Shown here: piece by piece, positions 11,026-21,906 of the stretch
How positions within the stretch are numbered: the stretch's first letter is position 1
Layout of the letters: every line of letters begins with the position of its first letter
Assembly (NCBI RefSeq): GCF_003473485.1
Contig: NC_053045.1
Coordinates: 52,742,494 to 52,806,493, forward strand
Reading direction: 5' to 3'
Origin: Medicago truncatula
Lineage: Eukaryota; Streptophyta; Magnoliopsida; Fabales; Fabaceae
DNA: 64,000 nt
Made by a program: the position numbers and the translations under genes
Notes under the pieces: generated by a model
Told to the model about the DNA's origin: nothing
Seen by the model: only the letters and a program-made list of their open reading frames with translations
The model's database searches: none

Positions 11026-14000
11026 CGTCTCGCCCATTTTGAAGGCAGGCAGTCCCTTGTAAGGGCAGGTACTGCACCTAAACGCATCCCCTAACCCACA
11101 CTGTAGACCAAAGACAAACTTTCAGAACAATGGCCATTATACGAAAAATAATCTGAAATAGCATTAGTGAAGATATTAACAAAATAGACGAAACTATTAA
11201 CAGAGAGAAAATCCCAACTCTGCAAGGGAATCCCAGAAATTCACTGACTAAGCTGACTGCAATTCAACTCAATCTTAGAAGATCTTCTAGAAAATATATT
11301 CGACAGAAGTTGATTTTTTGAAATGCTAGATACAAATCAGTGGGGATTACAAAACCAGAAGTCTAATTTAAACTCTACCTATTTAAAAATTACAAACTCT
11401 GCCCAGAATCCACATGTAAATCAAAAGTATATCTTTCTTCTTTTTGTTTTAAAATTCATTTAGAATGACAAGCTTTATTAGTCATTCTGTGGCTCTTTGG
11501 TTTTAAATTTTTTTAATTTTAACGATACGCTGCATTTGCTAGGCAACTTAATCATTGGCTTTGGACAGTACACTGCATTTGCTGCTTCTGTTTTCGGAAA
11601 CAACTACAACAAGGCAATATTTTGAACAAAAATTCCACTGAGTCAATGGCAACAGCTCCCAATAGGAAGCATGTGAGAAGAAAAAGAATGAACAAGATTC
11701 ATGCTCCTCCAACTAAATTGACAGAAGCAAGGATGGATGAGTCTAACAAAATGTAATGTAGAACGTCCTTGAATTTTGACAAAGGAACAATCAATGAAAG
11801 TTCTGCAGGAAGAGAACATTTGAATGTACATATTTGCAAAGAAAGTAGTTTGGTGGTGGTTTGATAGGTAATTTTGGCATTGAGGTGTGGGATGTTGAGT
11901 TAGAGTGGACATGAATCATACCATTGGAATATGTAAACAACCATACTATTAATTGAACTGGTTCAATGTTTTAGTCAAAGTACTTACAGTAGAAATGATT
12001 GCTTTAGAAGACTCAGAAGTCAGAACCAAAAAAACATTATAACATCAAGGCAACTAGAAAAGAAAAATAGAATAAAAGTATGAGTGCCATGGTAACATAT
12101 TTAAGATTTGGCAACAGAACCAAATAGACTTGACATCTATGTTGTCAATTCCAAATAGTGGCATGGAGAGTCCAACCCTGAAACTGAGATACCAGGATGT
12201 CGGCTATTTGAACATTTTTTCGGACTGATTACATGATTAATACTTTTAAGGATTTTACCACAATTTTAACACTGAAAATACTTTTATGTTTTTAAACTAT
12301 AGCCAATAATGATTTAATTAAAAATTGGATGACACTATAGGGACCAACATTGATTAAACGAAAAAAAGAAAAAGACATACACTGCCACAAGCTGATTGAG
12401 GATTATTAATCTGTTCTGCTGTCAATCCTAACTTCAACACTTTCTCCTCTTCTTCTGCCCTTCCACATGAGCAATTTTTGCAGGCCTTTCTTGTAGGTCC
12501 GATTTCACAATCCCCTATTGCACAACATGTCAGCTACTCCAAATATCAAACATAAGACTAATAGAGGGACAAAGCTAGAGAAGGGTTGAATCTTTACCAG
12601 ATGGCAGTTCAGGTTTCTTCAAATCTTCTTCAGACAAAAGACTATTTTTATCAATCAGATCTGAATCAAAATCAATTTGCACCTTGGGTGAACTTTTCAC
12701 AAACTTCTTTAGTGCAAAAGATGAACCAATTTTCCATGAAGGCTTTTTAGCTTTGATCTGTGTGCAGTACAGAACATTATAATTAGAACTTGTAAGATGG
12801 TCAGAGCGATGTTAATAAGGAAAAAAAAATCTGGATGACTCATGGCCCATACTCCACTTGACATGCGATAGGAAAATAAATTTGTCAAAGACAATAAATA
12901 GTATCATTAAAAAAAACACTAGCTCTAATTAATGATCCTGCACAAAAATGAAAAACCATTAACTACAGCAATGGTCGTCAAATACCAGTAGCAGACTGGG
13001 CTTCAAGACACATGTCAGCCTATTACTCAACTCATCGGACACGTTTCTATTGTATTTTATTTTGTTGTACAGAAAACAAGACGTGAGAAGACAATAACTG
13101 TTTGATTAAATGTTCCTAGCGTATTTCTATTGCACAATAGTTTAAACGTAAGAAAACAAATAAATTTAAGAAAAAACAACGGTTAATAGAGATGGTAAGG
13201 ATATAGAAACCAGATAATGAAACTTACCACAGAAGATTGTAAAGCCTGTATTTCTGAAAATCCTGCCAATAATAACTTGTTTTCAAGATCAGGTATCATC
13301 TGAAAGGACAATGGGGAAAATGTGAGATCATGTGCAATGACATGAATCACTCAAGCACAATCTAGCTGTTATTTTACCTTATCACCTGAACCCACAGCAG
13401 ATTGGGAGGACTTGTGAATAAGAGTTGTCCCACCAGCTTTTAGCACTCTGAGGACTTCTTGAGTCAGTTGGTCGATAGGAAAATCAAGAGACTTCCAGAT
13501 TAAAACGACCAAATCCACAGAGGAAGATTCCACTGGAAACTTGCCTGAAGTTTGCAATAAATAGACAGTAAAAATTGGCATCTTTGGCCATTATAAATAC
13601 TTCCTATGATCTTGAATATAAGCAAAAAAAGAGTCAAACAAAGTAGATGCATCTAGTTCAAATTTTTAACCAAATAAATCAACTTCGTTTTACTTATTTT
13701 TTTGCTTATGCTCAAGACCGGAGTAGCACCACACATGCGGAAAATGGGAAATCGTATTTGGAAAAGAAAAAGTAGCTCCTATCCAACTTCTGCCAACACC
13801 CTGTCAATCGACACATGTTTTCTCACCCACCCACCCCCATAAACTTCAAACATTAAAATTCAGTACCACAAGCCATTAGCATCTATATAACAGCAACACA
13901 GCCTACACTTCAAATTGAAGGTGTTTCTTGTGTCTGAGAGTGACACATGTGGTTACATTCAAATTCAATCACTTCTATTTTCTCAAAGTATTATTGGTGT

Positions 14001-15155
14001 CTACATGTTTGTGTCAGTATTGTGTCCAATGTCCATGTCTAAGTTTCCAGGCTAAGCATGCTCATCTAACAGCAAATTAATTTAAACAATTTCATTCAAC
14101 ATGAATCAAGGAAAAAGGAAGTTGAGGTCAAAGTTTTAAAGCATCGATAGAAGCATAGAAGCCTAAAGGATACACTAATTCACTCTATGCATTTTTTAGA
14201 CATCATACCACAAAAACGGCTAGTAATAATAAAACCCGAAAAGATGGACATGCCAATGAATCATGATGTCAGATAATAGAAAGTCGAACAAGATGTAAGC
14301 AAAAGAAACATGTATTTTACTGGTTATATTTACAAACTAAAGTACCCCATAAAAAAATTTAATGCAAATCCATTATATCACATCACATAATAATATGCCC
14401 AATAATTGAAGGAGAGGTAGAATTACTGAGTGATGATGCAGATGTGATGACAAGAGGATCCAATTTCTCAACCCCTTCATTCCCAAGTTCTCTAATCGCA
14501 TCAAACACTTGACTAACAGGAAGAACTGCTTCATCCGTGCATGCCAACACAGCACCGTACATCTTTGCAGCATCCTGTAACAATAAATAACAAATTGAAA
14601 ATGATTCAAATGAAACATATACATGCAGATAAGTACTTTTCAATAGCAAAATAAAAAAACTTTGCATGCATCTTCACAATGAATACACTTGAAATACATA
14701 TCCACAAGAGCACAATAAACAGAACCATAGAAAACCATCAATCACAACACCCTTCAATCTCATATCCACAAATCACTTGTGCCTCACCAGGAACATCGTT
14801 TTTAACAAACCCATTAATCAAAGCTGTCCAAGCAACAATATCCCTTTGAGGACTTTCATCAAACATTTTACACGCACTTTTCGGAAACCCAGAACACCCA
14901 AAAGCCGAAATGAAATCATTACAAACAAAACAATCAAAATCAAACCCAAGTTAGTTTAAATATTTGAGCATGAAACATAAAAAGGGACATAACCGATGGA
15001 GTGGGTTACCGTAAAACGAATTGTGAATTGAAAATGAGAAAATGGATGAAAAGACATGGAATAATTTAGAAATTAGAATAATCAGTGAAAATCATAGAAA
15101 TGTTTGAAGACGTTAACGAAAAGATTTGGAAAAGAGATAGAGAGGAAAAAACCAT
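11026..15155 (-). CDS. DRE2: Anamorsin/DRE2, cytosolic Fe-S cluster assembly factor
   Basis: Seven coding exons: 15155-15153 (the ATG alone), 14574-14427, 13544-13378, 13299-13228, 12757-12598, 12514-12381 and 11100-11026. All junctions are GT/AG and phases match, giving 253 codons. DRE2 works with the diflavin reductase in the cytosolic Fe-S assembly (CIA) pathway. The N-terminal methyltransferase-like domain shows [19 protein letters not shown] and [15 protein letters not shown]. Exon 6 carries the C-x8-C-x2-C-x-C cluster motif ([15 protein letters not shown]). The exon 6/7 junction builds the twin C-x2-C motif (CGSC, then CSTC seven residues later). The frame ends at KMGET, about 12 residues short of other plants. 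Either the last exon is missing, or exon 7 reads through to a TAA at 10960-10962. Confidence 0.88.
14755..14945 (-). pseudogene. PPR gene fragment inside DRE2 intron 1
   Basis: On the minus strand one frame reads [21 protein letters not shown], then [21 protein letters not shown] and DVPGEAQ, before a stop. This is one PLS-type pentatricopeptide repeat and part of the next. No start, no further repeats and no E domain are present. It is therefore a transposed or duplicated scrap in the first intron of DRE2, on the same strand as the host gene. Confidence 0.7.
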
Positions 15156-15305
15156 TGCGATGAGATGTTGAAGTTGAAGTGAAAGAGAAAGCGTGAAGAG
15201 AAATCTAATAGAAGCTTCGAGAATTGAGATAGAGACGAAAAACAAGTTGTCGACTCGCTTTAAAATTGTGCGATTTTGTTTTGAGGAAGAAAGAGGCAGG
15301 GTTTA

Positions 15306-15317
15306 CTATATAAATAG
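15306..15317 (-). promoter_or_regulatory. Probable TATA box of DRE2
   Basis: On the minus strand CTATTTATATAG lies about 150 bases upstream of the ATG at 15155. It is followed by a C/T-rich leader typical of a plant 5' UTR. Position and sequence suit a TATA element. Confidence 0.5.
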
Positions 15318-15329
15318 TGCCATTTTTAT

Positions 15330-16110
15330 TTCTTTTTAATATTTTCAGAATTACTCGTTATTTTCATATTACTTGAGAAAATGGGCATGGAAAATGGTAC
15401 ATATAATAATTAAATGTGTGTATGGATTATATTTGATAGAATTGATTTTGGAATAATTGATAATAAGTTGGGTTTAGGACGTGTTTGTTGTAGCGGTGGA
15501 AATAGAAAAAAAAACGGCGTTTGTACAAAAGCTACAAAAGGTAACTTCTTTATTTTCACGTTCAAAATGTCTCGGAACGTGGAAAATGCTAATACACCGT
15601 TGTACCAAACAGGTACTTAGAATGTACGTTAACAAATGCATTCAATACGAATACAAAAATAGAAATAAATATTTATGTACTTAAGATTTATGTAAATATG
15701 TCAAACTTTTGAGTTTCAATAGGTTGAATACACAGTTTTTATGATGTAATTTTTTTGGTACTTCTTAATAATCCTTCTTAAGACACCGTGTTAACGTTGT
15801 AATGCTTAAATTATCCTTTTAATTGTATTTAAAACAAAAATGTAATTCAAAATTGATTCAATCTAACGCAAAAGCATTGAATCATAGCTTTAGGTCCATT
15901 GTGATTTTCGGGATACAATTGATTTACATGGATCCAAATTCCAAGCTAAACATGAATTTTAAAGTCAAACCATATTTGACTGTTCAAAATTTGCATTTAA
16001 TGTGTTCTAACGCGGAACATGCAGGTACTAAGTTGGGTCATGAGTATTACCATTTACCAAGGTCATAACAAGTTTTAAGACACTTTTTTTTTAATCAAAT
16101 ATGTGTATAA
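15330..16110. other. Intergenic, no gene seen
   Basis: AT-rich DNA with short frames only (15414-15684 and 15823-16068). No family was recognised, and neither frame has flanking splice or promoter signals that would support a gene. Confidence 0.45.
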
Positions 16111-16390
16111 GGGGGTGTATTGAATTATGATTTTAAAGGACAATTTTTGTTTAAAAAAGTTTTAAAGATTTTAAAAGATTTTGTTGGATTTTAATGACTT
16201 TGATGATTTTAAAAGACTATCAGGATTTTCAATATGGATTTCAATATATTTACATCATAAGATTTTAAAGGATTTTGTGGATTTATAAGATTTCAAAAGA
16301 TTTTATGAATTTTAAGGACTTATTGCAAAAAGAAATTATTACAACACATTCTCTATCATAATATTTTCAATACAAACTCTTTTTTTATGA

Positions 16391-16461
16391 TAGATAGAGA
16401 GGGAGAGAGAGAGGGGGGAGGAGAGAAAAGAGAGGAGAGAGAGAGAGAGAGAGGAAAGAGA
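16391..16461 (+). repeat. GA-rich microsatellite
   Basis: An interrupted GA/GGA run of about 70 bases lies inside the Harbinger-like element. Confidence 0.8.
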
Positions 16462-17061
16462 TAGTAAACTTTTAAAAGAAAAGCAATATGAAATCTCATG
16501 TCGTCATGAAAGACTTTTTCTTCTTAAAATTTCACTAGAAAATCCCACAAAATCCACCAAAATCCAATTTATTAAACAATCCTTCAAAATTTGAATGATT
16601 TTGAATACCATGAGATTTTTTTTAAGTGATGAAAAATCTTGATTGAATTACCTCAAGATTTTTTTAAAATGACAAAGAGTCTTGATTGAATATCACAAGA
16701 CTTTTTCATAATCAAAAAGTCTTCAATCTGAGATCGGTTTTGAAATCCTGAGCGATTTCACGAACAAGACGTTGGAATGGAGAGAGTAGTTTGTTCCACC
16801 ATATGAGTGTTTTCACTTAATGCAATGATACTTGAAAATTTTCCTTTGTGGTTCTCGTCCCTTTCCGTTGATCTTGGACGTTACTAGTCTTTGCATCTTC
16901 CTCCACCTCCTCCATCGTTGTGTTTTGTTGGGGCGGAGGTTTAGCGGTGGCGTTTTGTTCCAATTTTGTCAGGCGCGGTGTATCTTTGGTTGCTCTCCTC
17001 TTCGCTGCGTTCGGTTTCCGATTTGATGTCACCTATCTGCCCGTGGCCTTGCCTCGCCTCC

Positions 17062-20000
17062 ATGGATACGACGGTTGCTACGGTGGCGAAGCCACACGAC
17101 TCCGGTAAATCTTTCTCGCAAGCTCTCTCTACTTCATGTGATTTACATTTGAATCAACTTCCACCTAGGGTAGTGATGGGAAATTCTGTGCGGGTGAAAA
17201 TTTCACAAGCTCAGTATGAATCTGGAATTGTTGATTGTAAACGTAATCTCCATGGACGAATTACGCTTCACAAAGGAGATAAGCCATTAACAACGCTAGC
17301 TTTGAAGCAAAAACTGTCCAATTTGTGGCCTAATTTGCAAAATTGGAACCTCACTCCGCTTGGAAAGGGTTTCTTCGAGTTCAATTTCAGTTCCATTGAT
17401 GATATGCGCACAATTTGGGCGTTAGGGGTGATCAATCTCAAGCCTGGGTTTCTTCGCTTCTATTGTTGGACCAGAGACTTCAAACCTCAAGCTCTGGTGC
17501 AAACACATGCACAAATTTGGGTGTGTCTTATGCATTTACCCCAAGAATACTGGAGGAGGAAAACTCTCTATGAGATTGCTTCTGGTTTGGGAACTGTAAC
17601 GCCCTCTTTGAATTATTTGTTTTATTTAATTATTTAATTGAGTCTAAAATTTATTAAGAAGAGTTTAGAATATATTATATGATTATATGATTTATTAGGT
17701 AGCTTATTATATTATTTAATAGAATAAGATTTGAAAATAAAATAATATTGAGTTGAAGGGTTGTTATGGGATTTGAGAGAATTTTGGGGAGAAAGAGAAA
17801 TAAGATAAAATAGAATAAAGGGTTATAAATAAGAGAAACCTATTTTAGAAAGAAAAAAAAACATAACGTACGATCAATTTTGGAGAAAAGGGAGAAAGAC
17901 CTAGAAAGCGGCGATTTTGAGTTATAAGGTAAGGGTGGGACTAACATTCAATAATCTTAAGTCATTGATTCTGAAAATTGGATTTTACATGTTGTAGGTT
18001 TTAGTTTTTCAGAATTTGAGAATTAGAGTTAAAAGTGATTATTTGATGATTTTCTAAAATAATGTTTTGGGTCAAGTTTTATATGGTTTTGAGTCTCTTT
18101 TGATGTATATAAATGTTTAGACAAACTTTGGGATTAAATTTGGGCTTATGGAAGTTAAAATTGGGATTTTGGGGTGAAAAATGGGTTTTTCCCGAGTTGT
18201 TATCTGACAGCATGTCCTGTTTCATGTTCTTGCGTCTTTTTCACACGTTTCTGTTTTGAATTAGCCTTTGGTGTAAACATGAAAGTTGTAGATAATTGTA
18301 TTATCTTTCCAGTGGCGTCGGTTTGACTTGAAAATGAATTTTGGTTTATCAGTTATGGTCAAATTACTGCACGTAGGTCACAGTGAATTTTTATGAATTT
18401 CAGCACAACATTGTCCGAATTTTAAATGAAAACTGGTATTTATTGGTAGAGAATTGGTCTTAGGTGTAAACACGAAAGTTGTAGGTATGAATGTTAGCTT
18501 TCTAATGTCGTTGGTTTGACTTCAAAAAGATTTATAGAACTTGAGTTATAGTCAAATTACTGCACGTAGGTCACAATGAATAATTGAATATGATTGATGA
18601 ATTAGTATACGAATGTATATGTTGTGAATACGATATTGTCCATGATTGATGAAGTGTTATATGTATATATATATGATATTTTAAGATGTTGATTATTATT
18701 TGATGTTGTTATATTGTGATATAATTGTATATGCATTACTTGAATTATTTGTGAATAATTGAGACGTTGTTGACTTGCATTTGATATTATTATGTCATGC
18801 TGTTTTTGTATACTGTTGTGTTGCTGTTGTTATTTAACTAAGCTGCATGAGTCGGTCTAAGTTGATTAAGATGATGAAGTTCCAAATTATTGGATTATAT
18901 AAGAGGTTGTCGATTTAAGATATTAAGAGGTCGAGTCCATGCATTAGCATTTCATTGTTGGGGGCTTGATGCCCTGGAGCCTTTGCTCAATTAAGTTGAG
19001 GGCTTAATGCCATTGGAGCCTTTTTACGCTCAAATAAAGTTGAGGGCTTGATGCCCTGGGAGCCTATTTACGCTCAAAGATTGGTACCACATGCTTGATT
19101 AGAAGATTAAGTTGCATAGTCAAGTTGTCAAGTTGTCGAGTTGTCAAGATTGTCAAGTTGTCGAGTTGATAAGTTGTAGAAATTGCGTTGTCGTTGTCGT
19201 TGAATTGTCATTTGTCAATGAGTTGTTAATAAAGAACTAAGTGAAGTATTAATATTTATTAATCATTGTTGTTTATGTTGTTGTTATATCGATATAAGAT
19301 GATGAATATGTTGTTTGTTTACATGATTATGATTAAGATGAATATGTTGTTTGTTTATATGATTATTATCATTAAGTGATGATTATGTCATGTTGTATAT
19401 GATTATTATTATTAACTGATGATTAAGTTGTGTTGTTATGTTATTATGAAATGATGATTAGAAGTTGGTTGAACTATTAAGAATTATTATTACTAATAGA
19501 TGAAGTTATTTATGTTGTTAAATATAATTAATGAATTATATGCTTGATATTATTGTTTTGTGAAATCTCACCCCTTCTGCTTGGAAATGTTGCTCTTCGT
19601 ATGAGTAACTTGCAGGTAACCAAGAATAGTTGATGTCGTGTGAGCTTTCTCTCTCGTGTGTCTTAGGTGCTCTGATACGTAATGGGATGTGATCTTTTGT
19701 TATTGCTTTTCTATTCCTTACGTATTGTTTTTGAAGATTTATGACTATGTTTTTAGATTAGATTTTTATGAGACATTTATGAAGAGGCCTTCCTGCCAAA
19801 GACTGTTTAGTTATTGAATAAATTCCGCTGCGAAGTATTAAAGATTTTGTTATTGAATTTTAAAGGATAAATAGTTATTTATTCAGTTTATGATTTTAAG
19901 AAAAGAATGTGACATTCCGTTTTATGTGAATACTCTGATTATTTTTATGAAATTTTTATGTTGGGAAAACGGGGTGTTACAGGAACCCCCCTCACCATTG

Positions 20001-21301
20001 ATGAAGCAACTCAGCAAAGGCGCTTTGGCCTCTTTGCCAGGGTCCTTGTGGATGTGGATCTTTCTGACAAGCTTTTTGAAACGATTGTCATTGAAAGGGA
20101 GGGGCACGCACTGTCAATTGATGTGCACTATGAAAAGCAGCCAGCTTTCTGTGCTAACTGTAAGACTCTGGGGCATAGCTTGCAAAACTGTATGAAGCTT
20201 AGTAATGCCAACAACACCGATGGCCCAACAAGATTAAATTCTAGGAGTAATGGGACTGGAAAGAAACAGTTGGATAATGAATTCACTAGCAGGAAGCATG
20301 CTGATAAAGATATGATTAGAAGGAAAGTTGTGGATGGTAAATTGCCTGATAAAACACTGGTTAGGGCTGATCTGAATGGGAAGAAGCACTCTGAGACTAT
20401 CCCTACAGACAACATTGACTCTGATTTGTTTATACCTGAGAATCCCACAAACACTGGCACTTCTGAAATGTCTGCAGATTTGGAGTTTTTGGAACAATCT
20501 TTTGGGCAAGACAAATCAGGGAAGGAAGGAACTAGTGCAGATGGGACTGTGTTACCAGTCATCTTGAAGGAAAAAACTCCTCCAACACCAGTACTTCAGA
20601 ACTCTTTCACTATGCTTGAGGTCGATACTGAACTTCCTTCAGGGGAGGCTTGGCTTGGTGACAAGGATCTCACCCACATCTCTGATGATGCTATCAATGA
20701 CAATATGAAATGTGTATCCAAAGAGAAAGTAGGTTTGGATCAAACTGCACCTTCAGAGGTTCCTTGTAAATTGGTGAATTGGCCCTCTCAATCTACAATT
20801 TTGTCTCCTATAAAAATGGCCACTCCTATCACAATTTATGAGCAGTTAGGTCCAGACAAAAGCAAGGTTAATTTACCTAGTAGCTCTAAAAATCTTACTG
20901 CTGCTGCCATCAAGAGTGTGAAAATTTTGAGCAAATTTTGGGGAGATGAGGTTGATGAGGAACCTGCTGCAGATAGCACTATGGATCAAGACACAAATAC
21001 AGAGAACAATAGGTCTCTATTTGAATCTCATTCAAATATTGACAAGTACTTGGCAAAGAATGTTGAACCTGCTAGCACTATTAAACCTGACAGAAAAAAC
21101 AAAAGCACCAAAATTTTAGAAGGAACCAGTTCAATTAGAATCGCAACAGAATCTGATGATGATAAGGACAATAAGTCATTTACTCCATATGTTTCAAATA
21201 GACAGAAGAAAAAAAACAAATTGCAAAGTCCTAGAGGATCAGAAATTGATTGCATTCAAACCCGTGCTAAGAATGACATATCTAAGGCTTATAAATCATG
21301 A
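17062..21301 (+). pseudogene. LINE ORF1 protein (DUF4283 + zinc knuckle), split
   Basis: The first part runs from ATG 17062 to 17594 and the second from 19987 to the stop at 21301. Leaving out the LTR and one 5-base target copy restores a single frame of 616 codons. The N-terminal half is the DUF4283 nucleic-acid-binding region, with LWPNLQNWNLTPLGKGFFEF and MHLPQEYW. A CCHC zinc knuckle (CANCKTLGHSLQNC) follows just after the break, then a long acidic/Ser-rich linker and a basic end (RQKKKNKLQSPRG). The family forms the RNA-binding ORF1p of plant L1 elements. Apart from the insertion, the frame is intact over more than 600 codons, so the element was young when it was hit. Confidence 0.85.
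17595..19981 (+). mobile_element. Solo LTR, Ty3/gypsy Tekay (Del)-type
   Basis: The segment is 2387 bp. It starts TGTAACGCCC, ends GGGTGTTACA, and is flanked by the 5-bp duplication GGAAC (17590-17594 and 19982-19986). These ends, the long LTR and the CCGCTGCGAAG motif near the 3' end are as I recall Tekay-clade chromovirus LTRs. Inside are two diverged copies of a stretch of about 130 bp (about 18263-18395 and 18450-18580). There is also a short repeat GGGCTTGATGCCCTGGGAGCC at 18960-19065. No coding region or primer site is present, so it arose by LTR-LTR recombination. The clade call is from memory of the family. Confidence 0.82.
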
Positions 21302-21906
21302 TGTGTATGCCTTGGTTTAGGCTTTAGTTTTGTTCTATGTTGCTTTGCTTCTTGGTGTTTGTGTCATCCTAATGTAACCTGTTACTATCCTTAGTAGCAG
21401 AGTGTGTTTTCCATTTTATCCTTCCTTGAAGTGGTTTAAGGCTACTTTGGAAGTGACTTTGCTTTTTTCACTTTGTTGTCTAATTGAGTATTGGCTTAGT
21501 CCCCCCCAATATTGTACTTTTCCCTTTATTCTTTTATTGCATTTTTTAGCTTTATCAAAAAAATAAAAATAATCAAAAAGTCTTTTAAAATCCATTAGAA
21601 TCATGATCCAATACCCTAAGACTTCTAGAATCAAAAAGTCATGAGTGGTCTTGGCAATCCAAGACACCATATTTTTAGAGACACAAAAATTATTATTTTA
21701 ACCCGTTTCAATTAACTCTGGCAAAAATATTTTTTAGAAAAAAACTTAAATTTCTTTTTAAAAAATCTTTAAAAATTATTTGATTCCTTCAAATTTTAAA
21801 ATCTGCAAGTGACGTGTGCGGTGGCGCCGTCGCTGCCGAAGGAGGAGCGCTGAATAATTACTTGTACGCTGTGAACATCGCCGACGAGCTCGTGAGAGAA
21901 AGAAGA

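Larger units (their letters stand above)
16724..21568 (+). mobile_element. ORF1-only LINE (L1-type), interrupted by a solo LTR
   Basis: The boundaries are set by a perfect 16-base direct repeat, ATAATCAAAAAGTCTT, at 16708-16723 and 21569-21584. The 3' end is A-rich (TTTATCAAAAAAATAAAAA). Removing the inserted LTR leaves about 2.45 kb: a 340-bp leader, one ORF1 and a 3' UTR of about 240 bp. The reverse transcriptase/endonuclease ORF2 expected after ORF1 is absent. The copy has the layout of a mammalian HAL1 (half-L1) element, mobilised in trans if at all. Confidence 0.85.
16111..21616. mobile_element. PIF/Harbinger-like element split by a LINE
   Basis: The left end reads GGGGGTGTATTGAATTATGA and the right end (21595-21616) is its degenerate inverse, ending CCAATACCC. 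Both sides are flanked by TAA (16108-16110 and 21617-21619), the 3-bp target typical of Harbinger/Tourist elements. After removing the LINE the element is about 0.65 kb, AT-rich, full of GATTTTAAAG-like inverted stretches and without a transposase. It is a non-autonomous MITE-like element. Confidence 0.65.

Noticed and set aside
16966-17637. A host DUF4283 protein gene
   Set aside because: Same LINE ORF1, first half; its last codons are read from the inserted LTR.
20128-20562. 144-codon minus-strand ORF
   Set aside because: Antisense shadow of the LINE ORF1.
19958-21301. A host zinc-knuckle gene of 447 codons
   Set aside because: It is the second half of a LINE ORF1; the apparent start lies within the LTR and the frame continues from the DUF4283 half on the other side.
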